From NCBI GenBank assembly GCA_963693285.1, contig OY848927.1, positions 436,501 through 500,500 of the forward strand: 64,000 bases of DNA, given 5' to 3'. The notes beneath the pieces are model-generated. The model saw only the letters and a list, made by a program, of their open reading frames with translations. It was not told the DNA's origin and made no database searches. The translations under genes were made by a program, and so were the position numbers. Source of the DNA: Xestospongia muta. Lineage: Eukaryota; Porifera; Demospongiae; Haplosclerida; Petrosiidae. This document shows positions 27,121-39,815 of this stretch, one piece after another (within the stretch, counting starts at the first letter, position 1; each line of letters starts with the position of its first letter).

Positions 27121-30100
27121 ATGTCAAAGGTTCAAGGAAGGCAGTTAGACGAAGAGGATTTACGACAATGGATGACAGAGCTTGGAATTGAAGCGAATTT
27201 AAATTCAGAAGAAGAAGAAGAAATAGACTTTCGTAACTGGCTAAGAGATGGTGTAGTCCTCTGCCAGTTAATCAACTGTATCCGCCCAGGCAGTGTGGAG
27301 GAGGTGAGACGTTTTGGCTGGGATCTTGTACCAGCTGTTTATTATTTGGTCTAGTATCCTCTAGCGAATAGTTTTAAGTTCATAAATGCAATATATATGA
27401 TATACATTTGGTTTGAACATTGAATTGAGTTGAAAAGAACATTTTAATAGTTGTTTATTTCATTGTCTTTAGATCAAAACTGCTCGAAACTCCTCTTCAG
27501 CAGAAGACAATATTTTACATTTTTTACAAGCTTGTAATTCACTTGGTATTGAGAAAGTTAGTCTTTATCTCTGCTTATGCATATATTACGATATGAATTG
27601 TTATATTATCAATGTGTGATATAATATGAATTGTTATATTATCAATGTGTGATATAATATGAATTGTTATATTATCTTGTTAGATATTTCGATTGGCTGA
27701 TTTAACAGATGATAAGAGAGACTTTGATCCTGTTTTGATTACACTACAAGAAGTTTATGGAATAGCAGAAGGTTTGTTTGTTACACATAATTTATTTGTT
27801 TTTCTGTCCATTGTTTATTGATTAATTCAACATCCATCCATTCATTCTACCAGGTCTTGGAATGGGCCTGAAACCATCCAGCAATAAAGTTGATATGGGT
27901 GTGGTCAGTGAGGAAGAAGCCAACCCTACATACTCTGCCTCCTCCATTGACTTGGATCTTGAGGGTGGAGAAGGGGAAACTGAGGGAACGGGAGGAACAG
28001 AACGAGAGCTACAGGATTCTCCTGAACTACTTGTTCGAGGAAAATTTGCTTTCACAGGAGAAGGAGAAGATGAAGTCAGATAAACAACTGGTTTGTAAAA
28101 CAGGTTATAAAAATATTTAAATTATTTAGTTGGTGTTTGAAAAAGGAGACATTATTACAGTAACTAAGGTCATTGAAGGTGGTTGGTGGGAAGGGTTTTG
28201 CAATGGACGTGTTGGGTGGTTCCCTGGCAATTATGTAGAGGAAATACCAGCTGGTAAGTAGAAATTAATTATGTTGTAATTAGTCATAGTGTGTTTGTCA
28301 CAGAGGTTCTACCTACTTTAATGACATCATCAGCAGATGACAAACGAAGCAGTTTACAACAGTTTTATGATCTGGTGTGTATATATGCGTCCATATTTGG
28401 TATTTCTCTGTCACTGATTGATAACTAATTATGTCTATATCAATAACTCATACAAGAGATAATCTTGTAGTGTTGTAGTTGTTTTATACTCTCTCTTTCA
28501 CAAAGGTAATGAATGACATTATGGAAACAGAGAGAGCATATACAAATGACCTACAGGTCAGTTATGATATCATTAGTCATGTGAGTGTCATGTGATTTTT
28601 GTATTTGTTAGACTCTTTTATCGGTTTATCTGATTCCTCTAAAACATGCAAATGTGTAAGTACAAACCACACCCCTTTTGTCAATATCCTTGTCATCCGT
28701 TACTAGTTTACAACCCAATGATGTTGATATTCTTACTGGTAATTTACCAGATGTCAGTAAATGGCAGCAAAGTTTTTATCGTTCAATTCAAGAATGTTGT
28801 AGACTATCAATTAATCAGCAGACTATGGGTACTTTATTTTTAAAAATGGCTAATGAGGTAGACTTATAATTAGTTAAACAAATTTGACAAGTTTCATTAA
28901 CTAGTTGGAGACACTGTATTCTGCTTATTGTGCTAACCACCCTAAAGCTGTTGCTGTTCTTACTGATAACTCGTATGTAAATCATGTGATTGTCACATGA
29001 TTTGTATTATGTCATGTACTTTAGGGATAAACTCTCTTTATTTATGGAGTCTAGGGGTGCAGCTAGTCCTGGTATTCTTACTTTGACAACTAGTCTGAGC
29101 AAGGTAAGATACCATATATACTCAAATTGTGGAAATGAAATTGTTACTTTTTAAGCCATTCAAAAGACTAGAAAAATATCCTACTTTGTTGAAAGAATTG
29201 CAAAGAAATCTTGGGGTACATGACCATATATACCATCATGTGACTATCATATGACTTCCTTATAGGAAGAACACAGTGACGCTGACAATGTAGCCAAAGC
29301 TATTGAGATGTATACAGCTATATCTGTAAGTGGACGTGGGATAAGTAATAATCTTTTAATAATTATGCTAGGCTCGAACCCAAGAAATCAGAAAAAAGAA
29401 AGAAGCTGAATACGAAATGTTATCAAATCCTGTACAAGGATTTAGTGGACAGGTAAAAAATAGGTGTGGCTAAAGAGAGAGAGAGGGAGGGGGAGAGAGA
29501 GATTTTTATTAAGATTTCCTTGTAGTCTTTAATGGAACTTGGACAATGCTTTTGTATCATACAAGGCAATGAAGCTGTTAATGCTGAGGTATGTTATCTT
29601 TTAATTATCATGTGATTATCATGTGATGCATACACTGCAGGAAGTGGAGGAACGCTTCTATCTTGTGTTTCCTGATAGATTCATCATATTAGCTGTTGGA
29701 GCTAGTTTAAGCGGCTATGAACTAAAGGTTAGTTCTGTCTGTCTGTCTGTCTACTATTGACCACTCCCATTTTGTAGTATGATGTTAGGTTAGACTCTGT
29801 ATCCATAAAACGTGGGCAACATTCCGAGTCTTGGCCATATCCAGTGGAGATTATAATTAGTAAAGAAACACTTCATTCCTCACTCCTCTCAGATAAGGAT
29901 CAGAATACCTTACTCGAGTGTGCTCATCAACAATTCGGTGGTCATTCACAGGTATAATCAACATGTTTATAGAAGGGCTCATATTGTCATAGTAAACACC
30001 TGCCATACCCACATAATACCTTATTAGTATGTAAGCATGATCTAGTTAATGCCTTATCTGATGATACAATAAGTATTATTACAATAACAAGTATTGTTAT

Positions 30101-31894
30101 TGTGATAATGTCAGTTGTTGTTATTGTGATAATAACGATTGTTGTTATTGTGATAAGATCAGTTGTTGTTATTGTGATAATAACAACTATTGTTGTATAT
30201 GGCAGTGATAAGATCTTGTTTACAAAATAGAGAGAGTTTCGTACCTTTTTGTAGATGCCACATCGTTCTAATTCAGTGACTGCCTCTAAAATATCCCTTA
30301 ATCGTTCTTCAACATTTCGTTCTGGTTATAATTCAAGGATGGTACGCAAGACATCAGGTCCTATCATGAGGGCCCACCACTGGGGGTTCATGTCATTGCG
30401 TCCTGCTCCACCTCTAAAGACACAACAATTACTTAGCTTAAGAGATGTAAGTGTTACCCTATCCCTTTATTTTAAAATCATTGTATCCACTTGTAGAGGG
30501 ATCTCAAAAGTCCGAAATCAGGAAAAAAATTTATTTATCCTGCCTCTAAGAAAAGCAAGTTATATTTTATAGCTGTACTGTGTGACATATAATTTGTCAT
30601 ATAATTGTTTAGAGCTTGCTTTTGCAGGGCGATCAAAATCTGTTGAGGATGGAGTCAGTATCAACGTTGGTAATGTGAGCAAACCTCTTGGTTTAATAGG
30701 CATGGATCAAGGTATACTGTTAATATGGAAACACAGCCATGCCCCTAATTTCCTTCCTTTTTAGATAAGGCTAGTGACGCTGCTATATTGAAAGTAATAG
30801 AAGCATATTGTGCTTCTGGGAAGTTTCGAGCTTTGATACGTAAGTTGCTATATCAGTTACTCTCACACATGTAACATGTACATGTGGTGTAATAGCCAGA
30901 GGTGCAATATAGATTAAGCATTGACATTGCAAATCGTGTGCCATGAACTCCATACATCACATGACTTGATCACATGACCATCACGTGGTGAGTCTCACTA
31001 TTAAACTTAAGCTGTAATTGTAAAAGTTGCACCTCTGGCGCACTGACTTACATTTATTATTAAATTCTTTTCTTTACCAGCTGATAGACATAGTCTTCCT
31101 GTACGCCGTTCTGTGGGTCCCGTCTCACCATCTAAACTAAGTGTACCACTTCCTCCAATGCCTGCTGTTGACAATGATGCTTATGATGTTATCAACGAAT
31201 CATATGCTGACTTGGGATCACCCAAAAGGACATCTACACTACCAGACTCTCGTCGTGGGAAATTTAGCTTTTCGTCAGCTCGTTCTCCTTCTCCTAAAGC
31301 TGAGAAAAAAATGCTATTGCGCAAGAGATCTGGCAGTTTTGATTCACATACAAGCTTAAGCACAAAACATCACTAACCAACTGAACAAAGGCTTTCTTGC
31401 CAAAACTTCTAATTATTTTTTAATGATTATTACCTCCATTATCCTCTTGTGTCTCCAGCCAAAGGCTGGCTGTGTCATTGATGATGCCATTATGATGTCA
31501 AAATCCTTTTTGTCATTTTAAATGTGTTTTTGAAAATTTTTACAACTCTGGCTATTACAATATCTAATGACTATATCAAATGTGACTTTGTTTTGTTTCC
31601 ATAGCAACAACATCTCCTGTGAAGCTGAAAGAACCAGGAGTGTAAGTGAACTTATGTTATGATTAGTGTTAAAATCTGTCGTTTTATAGTTTTTCCCAAG
31701 TTGTCAGTCAGATGGACAATAAAATCAAGCAGCTGACAAATGTAAGTCAGTCTTGCTACTAAAAATGAAGTTAATCTTAACATATATAGGAGGTTGAAAA
31801 ACTACAAGAGTGTTTGGTAACTGAAATTGAAGCAAGAAAGAAAATTGAATCACAATTAAAGGAAGTTATTAGCAATTACCCTGCCCCATTGTAA
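27121..31894 (+). CDS. ARHGEF7: PIX family RhoGEF (ARHGEF6/7-like: CH-SH3-DH-PH-coiled coil)
   Basis: About 25 exons, e.g. 27121-27303, 27473-27556, 27684-27771, 27854-28074, 28130-28253, 28304-28374, 28506-28556, 28612-28655, 28707-28857, 28905-28972, 29025-29103, 29156-29215, 29266-29325, 29372-29452, 29526-29588, 29641-29727, 29778-29951, 30255-30446, 30497-30554, 30628-30711, 30765-30839, 31081 onward, 31605-31641, 31690-31741, 31790-31894. PIX proteins activate Rac/Cdc42 and scaffold GIT and PAK at focal adhesions. Domains in order: calponin homology ([18 protein letters not shown]), SH3 ([30 protein letters not shown]), DH ([29 protein letters not shown] across exons), PH ([14 protein letters not shown]), the [10 protein letters not shown] motif, and a C-terminal coiled coil ([17 protein letters not shown]). 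Intron 30555-30627 appears to be GC-AG. The splice out of exon 31081 is unclear: no good GT donor precedes its in-frame stop at 31374-31376. Confidence 0.88.
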
Positions 31895-32271
31895 TAATTA
31901 TTATTATTAAATAGTAATCAGCTGGAATAAATCAAAACAATCTTTATTAGCCCACTAGCAAAATTTTAACTCTTTATTCTCTTTAGTTTTATTGTTAATA
32001 GAAAAATCACTCTGCATCTTAAGACAATCCAATTGCATCATCACTAAATATGTATCATGTGATATTTGGTATGAAAACAGGGAAAAAATTAATGAAAAAT
32101 ACTACATAATTAATAATACAAAACAATATTTGTGTGATAATGCTGATTAATAAAACAATAAAAGTGAAATGAAATGATTAATAAATTTTATTATCGTTTG
32201 AGTAAAAAAAGGCAAACTAGCTGTGATTTGTGTTTAAGAGATGATTTAATAATGATGTAACCAGCACATCA
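31895..32271. other. Convergent 3' intergenic region, PIX / SHIP
   Basis: About 380 AT-rich bases between opposing stop codons, with several AATAAA-like hexamers on the plus strand (for example about 31925 and 32148). No coding potential seen. Confidence 0.5.
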
Positions 32272-32623
32272 TCAATGTGAGCTGAAAACTTTTAAAAGCT
32301 AAATTTAAAAGAGAAACACATATTAATAGCAGCTGCATGCACTAGTCTTGATCTTATTAGTTGTACCTATCCTAAGTTACTGTGATAAGTCCTGATCTTC
32401 ACTAGTCTAGGCCTTACAAATGGTGGCTATCCTAAGTCACTATAGTACTGGTAATCTCTTACCTTAGCTCTATCTCTTTCATCTATTACTCCTATCTCTA
32501 CCAAATCATCATTACTAATGTCTTTTACATATCGTATATCGTCAAATCCATTATCCACCAGTGCTGAGGTGTACTTTTGTAAACCGTTTGATGTTAGCAA
32601 ATCTTTTATAGTACTAGGAGTCT

Positions 32624-32658
<35 letters not shown>

Positions 32659-35600
32659 AATGTGTCTTGTTTATTATCAATAATACTTTGTACTAACTGG
32701 AGATGTTTGGACATTTGGTCTTGTTAGTGGTGGAGAGTCCCCTGGTAGTTTAGTCCTTTTTATGGGTACAGGAGGGTTATTTTTACCACGTTGGGAATCA
32801 GCCTACAACAGTAATTGGATATAATAGTAAACAGATGATGAAACTCACTAAACTCGACGAACCAATTCCTTTTGGTTTTTCACTTACTGGTGGTCTATTG
32901 TGATAAATAACACAACATAAATAAATTATACAATATAGTTCTTATTGGATATAACATAATATACTGTGTTAGTATTGATAATATAATATATATATTGTAG
33001 TATATCAGTACAACACAATATATTGTAGTATATCAGTACAACACAATATATTGTAGTATATCAGTACAACACAATATATTGTAGTATATCAGTACAACAC
33101 AATATATTGTAATATATCAGTACGATCACAATATATTGTAGTATATCAGTACAATCACAATATATTGTAGTATATCAGTACAATCACAATATATTGTAGT
33201 ATATCAGTACAATCACAATATATTGTAGTATATCAGTACAATCACAATATATTGTAGTATATCAGTACAATCACAATATATTGTAATATATCAGTACGAT
33301 CACAATATATTGTAGTATATCAGTACAATCACAATATATTGTAATATATCAGTACGATCACAATATATTGTAGTATATCAGTACAATCACAATATATTGT
33401 AGTATATCAGTACGATCACAATATATTGTAGTATATCAGTACAATCACAATATATTGTAGTATATCAGTACGATCACAATATATTGTAGTATATCAGTAC
33501 AATCACAATATATTGTAGTATATCAGTACGATCACAATATATTGTAGTATATCAGTACAATCACAATATATTGTAGTATATCAGTACAATCACAATATAT
33601 TGTAGTATATCAGTACAATCACAATATATTGTAGTATATCAGTACAATCACAATATATTGTAGTATATCAGTACAATCACAATATATTGTAGTATATCAG
33701 TACAATCACAATATATTGTAGTATATCAGTATTATATTGTAGTATATCAGTAATATAATATAATACTGATATACTACAATATATTGTGTTAGTACAATTA
33801 GTATTATACTAATGCATTGTGTTAGTATTGTACTAATGTATTGTGTTAGTATAGAATGATATATTATAATTTACTTAGTATGATTGCTGTTTTGTCTTCT
33901 TGGAACTGGTGGTAAAGGAAGCATGGTAGCTGAGGTTGGTGAAGTAATGTTGGTCTCAGGAAAAGTAGGTAATGGAGGTGACCCTCCAGAGTATGATCGT
34001 GAAGATGTGGATGAGGCTAATGTAGATGACATTGTTCTTGAAGTTGGAACATCCCTACGTCTTGGAACTGGAGGTAGGGTGTCGCTTCCTTGTCGTGCAG
34101 AAGGAAGAGGCATTGGTGGGCGTTGGAAGCCATCATTGTCAGGAACAGAGGTACTAAAGTTAGACGAGGGTAGAGGCATAGGTGGACGGAAGTAAGAAGC
34201 ACTACCCGAACGCGGAATTGGTACAGGAGGTCGATATTCGGCTGTTTCTCCTCCACTTTGAGGACGAGAATGAAAAGAACCAGTTGAGCTAACTCCACCT
34301 CCTACATAAAATGTTGACCTAGAGCCGACAGAAGTAGCTAAAAAGAGAAAAATAATTTGTGGGCACTTCTCCTTAAATGTGTGTTACATACTTTCCTCAA
34401 CTTCTGATCTAATAAAGTCCAAGTTTCCTAGGAGACAACATTAAAATACACTAACAATAACTGTTTACAAGACTTACCATAAAGGTCTTTTTCTGTGTCA
34501 CCATTAGAGTGACTATAGTGATCCATTGTGACGTGTATCATACATCTGTAGAGAATATGTAGATGATATCTTAGTTTGTTGATGATACTTACTCAAATTC
34601 TCCTACAGAAAGTCCTTGGTGGATTAGTTCACGAGTTACAGATTGTGGATAAGGGTTAATAACACTGCCAAGGGCAACACAACACTCAGCTAAGAATAGA
34701 TACAATGGATCAGTTAGTATATTAGTGGGATGTACCATATGGCTCATCACTATCAGTAGATTTCAACATCAATAAAATATGTTGTTGCTCCAAATATTCC
34801 TGTTCTATTATCACAGGAGGAATCTGTGGGTGGAGTCAGTAGTGTCATGTGATCATCTAAATTTACCTTAGCTACAGGTTCATTATTGTTCCATTCAGGT
34901 CGTAAGTACCTTCCACCATCACACTCGTTGAATGTTTTGTTAGGATCTGTTTTAACAACACCTGAAATGAAAATTAATTTTTAGATAGAAGAGGAACAAG
35001 ATTTTGTATAGACAACCTTCAAAACAAAGTGAGTGTATTTCAATATAAAAGCGAGTCCTGCTGTTTGTCAGGATCTAGAAGAAATATAAAAACAGTGTTA
35101 ACTTGGATCATTTTACAGTACAAACTAATGCTAAATAGAAATCAATTGTGTGTTAAGAATTATCAAACATATACCTTAGCTGAGCATTGTTGGATGATTA
35201 TATAAGTGCTATTATGTGCACCGTGAGCTGTACATAGATGACACTATAAGACAGGGGTTAAATATAATTATACCTTTATTTGAAGCATGCTGTTTGAATC
35301 CACCAATTTGAAAGGTTGAAAAAACAGGACAATGATCACTGGTCATTATATAATTGGAACAACCTATAAAAAATGCCTGTGTAATTGCTGTAACACAATC
35401 CACACACTACTGGTCTTATTTAATTTCCATCCATTTGTCCATTCCATACCATATGATGTATTGTGTATCCTCGATCCAGGGTATGATTTCCACAAGACTC
35501 GGTCACAAAAAGATGGTTCATTAATACGATCACCTGACCTTTTCTTCTTAATATATACATAACTATTCATACTTCGTTCTCCTTTACGAAAACGATAAGT

Positions 35601-38600
35601 GGGAGGAAACAAAATTGGAGGTTCCTCTGAGATAGAGAAAAGAACAAGTTTTAACTTTTGCATTCAGGTAAGCAGATTTAAATGGCTTACCAAAACCAAC
35701 AAACACTTTCTTTTTCTCCATTTCTCCTCTCAACTGATCAGCACAATAAATAGAATTGACATCAGAATTTTGTGCACGCTTTATTATTTCCTGAAAAGCG
35801 ATGAATGATTATGGACAGACATTAACTTACATACCTTTGAATCTAGTTCAACACGATAGTTGAGGTCACCAAAAAAGAAAAGATGATTAAATTGGTGAGT
35901 TAAATCAAATTGACTCATATGTTTATGTTTCATTGTTGCCATTCCTTTTAAGATATCATGATAATTTTGGTTACGCCTAAAATTGGACAGATAAATTGAC
36001 AATAAATAATATATAGAAGAGACCTGTGACATTTCTCAGTGCCTGATGTCAAATGAGCGGTAATGAATCCCAAAGAAATATTGTTAAAGAAAAAAGATAT
36101 TCCAACACCACCTTTGTTACCTAAAGTGTTACCTATACCAGTTCGTACCTAAAGACAATAGCGTAACAATACTAATATAATTATTGAGATACCAACACTA
36201 GATAACAACAATAACTAATTATACCAAAGATAATAATGTTAACAAACAATAACAGATGAACAATGTTAACAAACAATAACAGATGAACAATGTTAACAAA
36301 CAATAACAGATGAACAATCACAATATAGATAACAATAGACATAACAACAGATGAACTTAATAACAGATTAACTTATAAATAACAATAGTAAACAAACCTG
36401 AGAGTGTTCTACATGACTGATTTTCTTGGTATGTTCTGGTTTGACCAGTATGACAAGTCGTATACCCCAGAGAGTCTGTGATGTCACACGTTCATATTCA
36501 ATATCAACAAGGTTCTTTAAAACAGACTTCACTTTAGCTATCCACTCCCTTTCTCCCATTCCCGACTCCTAGAGGTACAAGATGCTATATGTAATTGTTT
36601 ACCATGTACATGTATGTAAGATGTTTGATAGAGCACTTGCCTGAGTACCGATAGCATAAATATCGTGCGCAGGAGCAATCCCTTTCTCCATTGTTCTGCC
36701 CCATCCATCAGACTTAAACCAAGAATCAATGTCAGTGGGTGGTGTACTGTCACCTTAAAAAGATAGTACATGTTCTATTTAATACATCATACTAATTGCC
36801 GGGACGTACCCATATTCCAAGTACCGATAAAAACTGAAATTGAATCAGGATCTTCGTGAGTATGTAGTTTGTTGCGAATCATTTGAATTAGCTGACAGAA
36901 ATGTTCTCTTGCCTACAACAAGTTTATACAACCAGTTTATCAAACCGGTTATAAAGTAGAAGGAATGTACCTGCATACTACTAAAGATATAGTCCTTTCT
37001 GTTGTGCCCTTCAAACAACACACCTAACTTCTGTTCTTTTGATCGAGATTTAATAAGTTGAGTCACTAAGAAAGAAAAATAGAGAAGGAATGAACAGACA
37101 AATAACAACTACTTTACCTTGATTATGCTGGAATGTTTGTCCTCCTCCAGACCCGTCTTGTTTGCTGATAGTAAGTTTGCCATCTTTTATATGAACTGAT
37201 AAACACATATTCTTTTTAGCTCCAAGTTGTTCCAACTTCACCTGTAGAAGGTGAAAGCAGCAGTGTGTTAATGCACCTATTAATTTTGTCCATCCATCAA
37301 TCCATTGATCCATTTTACATACATCAAAGGAGACTTCATTCATCAAAGAATCAGAAGCACCTTGAAAAGATGCAGGTTGTGATAAAGACCCTTTATTAGA
37401 TCCAATTAAACTAGCACCTAAATCCTTATAGGTAGAGAATGCCTATATACAAAAGTAAAGCTATTTTTAGTAACATGACATCATAAGACTGACAGTAGTC
37501 TCTAGTTTCTGCACAGCTGCTGAGCAATCATTTAATTTATACTGAACAGAGTCAAACGAGTCGTCTTGAGGTGATGAACGACGAGTTTTAGTGGACTGTG
37601 TGGCTTGTTTAGCTCCACCCACTCGGTCTAAAAGAGTCTGAAGAACTTCTACTTGTGCTATAAGTGCATCCAGTTGCCTAGGTAACAAATATAATATAAG
37701 CTCAATAGATACTATACTAACTTGTGAGTCTTCTCAACTTCTTTGGATAGCAGCTGTTTAAGATGAACAGGTTCAGGAGCTGAAGAGTTCATGGTCTCAA
37801 TATCAATAGCAACATCTTCATTAAGATATTTTTTGAGATTATCTTGAAAGTCAGTGTCCACTCTATACAATAAATAATTAATCGTGCACAGATGGATGTA
37901 AATAAATATTAGGTTAAAAGAGATAAACTTACTGACTAAGATCCACTTTAGCTAAAGCAGCTAGTAAATATTTAGTAATAGCAGAGTCTGAATGATCATT
38001 AGACTGTTCATCTTCTTCTGGCTCATCATAATCTACAAGAGAAGATAGGGTTAAAAATAGTGAGATGTTGTTAAAACAAACCATCATCATCGTCGTCGTC
38101 ATCATCATTTTCTGGTTGATCCTCGTGAATCAGGTTTGGTTCTATGGGTGTGGTCAAACCACAAACTATACCTCTCTTGGGTTGGCTATAAAAATCGACT
38201 AATCCATCTAGTGACTGGAACCTTTTTTGTTGAACACCTTCTTGAGCCTGTAGAATAGCAAACCAAGCAATAAAATTTATTATACAAATAACAATGGTTC
38301 TAACTTGAACTGAAAGAGAATTATCATCGTTAGGTAAAATACGATAATGATGAATTCTTTGCTGGTGACTAGTGATAAAAAATACAATGAAAGTTTTGAC
38401 AAGAACTAACAATAAAAACTGTTACTGCTATATTAGAAGGTTGATATATTATAGTGTGTTAGAGTGTATAATTATACGTAATAAATATTTTGATGTTTGT
38501 ATTATTTTCCCACTAGTAAAACAATATCTTTATCTGGGTCATAATTATATCATTTACACAGGAGTACAGATATAATAACCACTTTATTTTGAAGACAAAA

Positions 38601-38647
38601 TAACTGATAATGTTATCTAATCAAACAGCTATTTCTTATCAACTAGA

Positions 38648-38737
<90 letters not shown>

Positions 38738-38988
38738 ACACACAATAGTCTCAAATACGTTTGAAATCCAATTTATTAGTTATCAAAATTAGCACTTAAG
38801 CTTATTAACAAAAACATATACTATATCATCCATTGACAGATTGTGCATTCATTAGTAAAGTGGTTGTCTTTTTTAGTTGTTATCCATAAAAGGCAAAAAG
38901 CAACACACTAAAATAACACAATTATTTAAATGGGAACTCAACTTAAGAGTTAATTTGTGTTGACTAATCACACACACACACACACACA

Positions 38989-39061
<73 letters not shown>

Positions 39062-39631
39062 AGCTATGTACACAAGACATGGTTGACAAAACTACTTCTG
39101 TGGGAAGACATTAGCAGTTATATATATATATATACTGACATAGTTTTGTATACTATCACCATTAATATACACAATGGTCTGTCTTTATATGTGTGTGTCT
39201 GCATGCATGTATACATATTGTGATATTAAAGGAACCAGAACTGAAAAGACAAAGCTGAAATAAAATAATAAAAACAGAAATTGAATAATTCATATTAGCT
39301 ATAGAGTCATTTGACAGTGCTGGCTCATCCAAACACCTATGAAATACATATTAATTTACTCTAAACAAAAAGAAATGTCAATATGAGGTAAAAAATATAA
39401 AAAGTAATTGTCAATTAACAGACCCTATTTGGGATTCTCATAGATACAGTAGCTTTACAATTACCATTAACCTAATTATACTCACATCAGAGACAGAACA
39501 TATGCTCCTTTCATGGATTCTGATGGACGGATTAAGAATGAGCCATCTTTACCGCGACTGTCTACCAGCAAACGTTCCGTCTCCATACGCCCAAGATTGC
39601 CATGAAACCATGGCCGGTTAGCTTCTGACAT
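32272..39631 (-). CDS. INPPL1: SHIP-type inositol 5-phosphatase (SH2 - 5-phosphatase - SAM)
   Basis: Twenty-nine exons keep frame, from 39486-39631 and 38305-38368 to 32463-32621 and 32272-32298; about 1151 residues (human SHIP2 1258). SHIP enzymes remove the 5-phosphate of PIP3 downstream of receptor kinases. Seen: SH2 starting RPWFHGNLGRMETERLL with GSFLIRPSES and HHYRILPNDD across the exon 1/2 junction; an Asp run (8 residues, about 38082-38108); a helical linker; the 5-phosphatase domain with VFIGTWNMG (exon 36810-36912), GNTLGNKGGVGISFFF, HLFFFGDLNYRVEL, PSFCDRVLWKSYPG and TSDHCPVFSTF (catalytic His); a C2-like part with EQEYLEQQHILLMLKSTDSD; a Pro-rich tail; and a C-terminal SAM domain (IKDLLTSNGLQKY, DLVEIGV) as in SHIP2. 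Exon 18 uses the acceptor at 35228-35230, since an upstream one would break frame. Intron 11 is GC-AG. Head-to-head with PARG. Confidence 0.93.
32992..33750. repeat. 28-29-bp satellite array in SHIP intron
   Basis: About 25 head-to-tail copies of a unit reading AATATATTGTAGTATATCAG then TACAATCAC fill the intron between exons 33875-34337 and 32849-32894. The first few copies are 28 bases (TACAACAC), later ones 29. Variants include AATATATCAGTACGATCAC. Copies are nearly identical, so the array is young or homogenised. Confidence 0.97.
33733..33784. repeat. Inverted repeat at end of the satellite array
   Basis: At the end of the array the unit appears once in reverse: ATTGTAGTATATCAGTA, an AT spacer, then ACTGATATACTACAAT. 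The two arms are exact complements over 16 bases and could form a hairpin or cruciform. Confidence 0.85.
36225..36330. repeat. Short tandem repeat in SHIP intron 12
   Basis: A unit of about 28 bases containing GTTAACAAACAATAACAGAT is repeated roughly three times within the intron between exons 36398-36568 and 36024-36148. Confidence 0.8.
38649..38745. repeat. (CA)n microsatellite in SHIP intron 1
   Basis: A CA dinucleotide run of nearly 100 bases with one interruption, inside the first intron of the SHIP gene (38369-39485). A second CA run of similar length lies at about 38969-39056, and a short TA run at about 39120-39134. Confidence 0.97.
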
Positions 39632-39815
39632 TATGATAACCAGAAGATGTGAGTAATTCTAAGAGAGAAGGGCTTCTTGACTTGAAGAAATAAATAAAAG
39701 TGAGTTGTGATTTAAAGGAACTTAGGGGCAGTAATCTAGACTTAAATATGCCACGCCTTCCACGAAAAAATAATTAATTGACCTGTCCTAGACTCGACCA
39801 AACCAAACAATAATT
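39632..39815. promoter_or_regulatory. Divergent promoter region, SHIP / PARG
   Basis: About 185 bases between opposite start codons. No TATA box is evident. The spacing implies a shared bidirectional promoter. Confidence 0.4.

Noticed and set aside
32992..33750. CRISPR-like appearance of regularly spaced repeats
   Set aside because: Units are directly adjacent with no unique spacers and lie in an animal intron; it is a satellite.
38610..39073. Thr-His and Cys-Val repeat frames
   Set aside because: Translations of the two CA microsatellites in SHIP intron 1.
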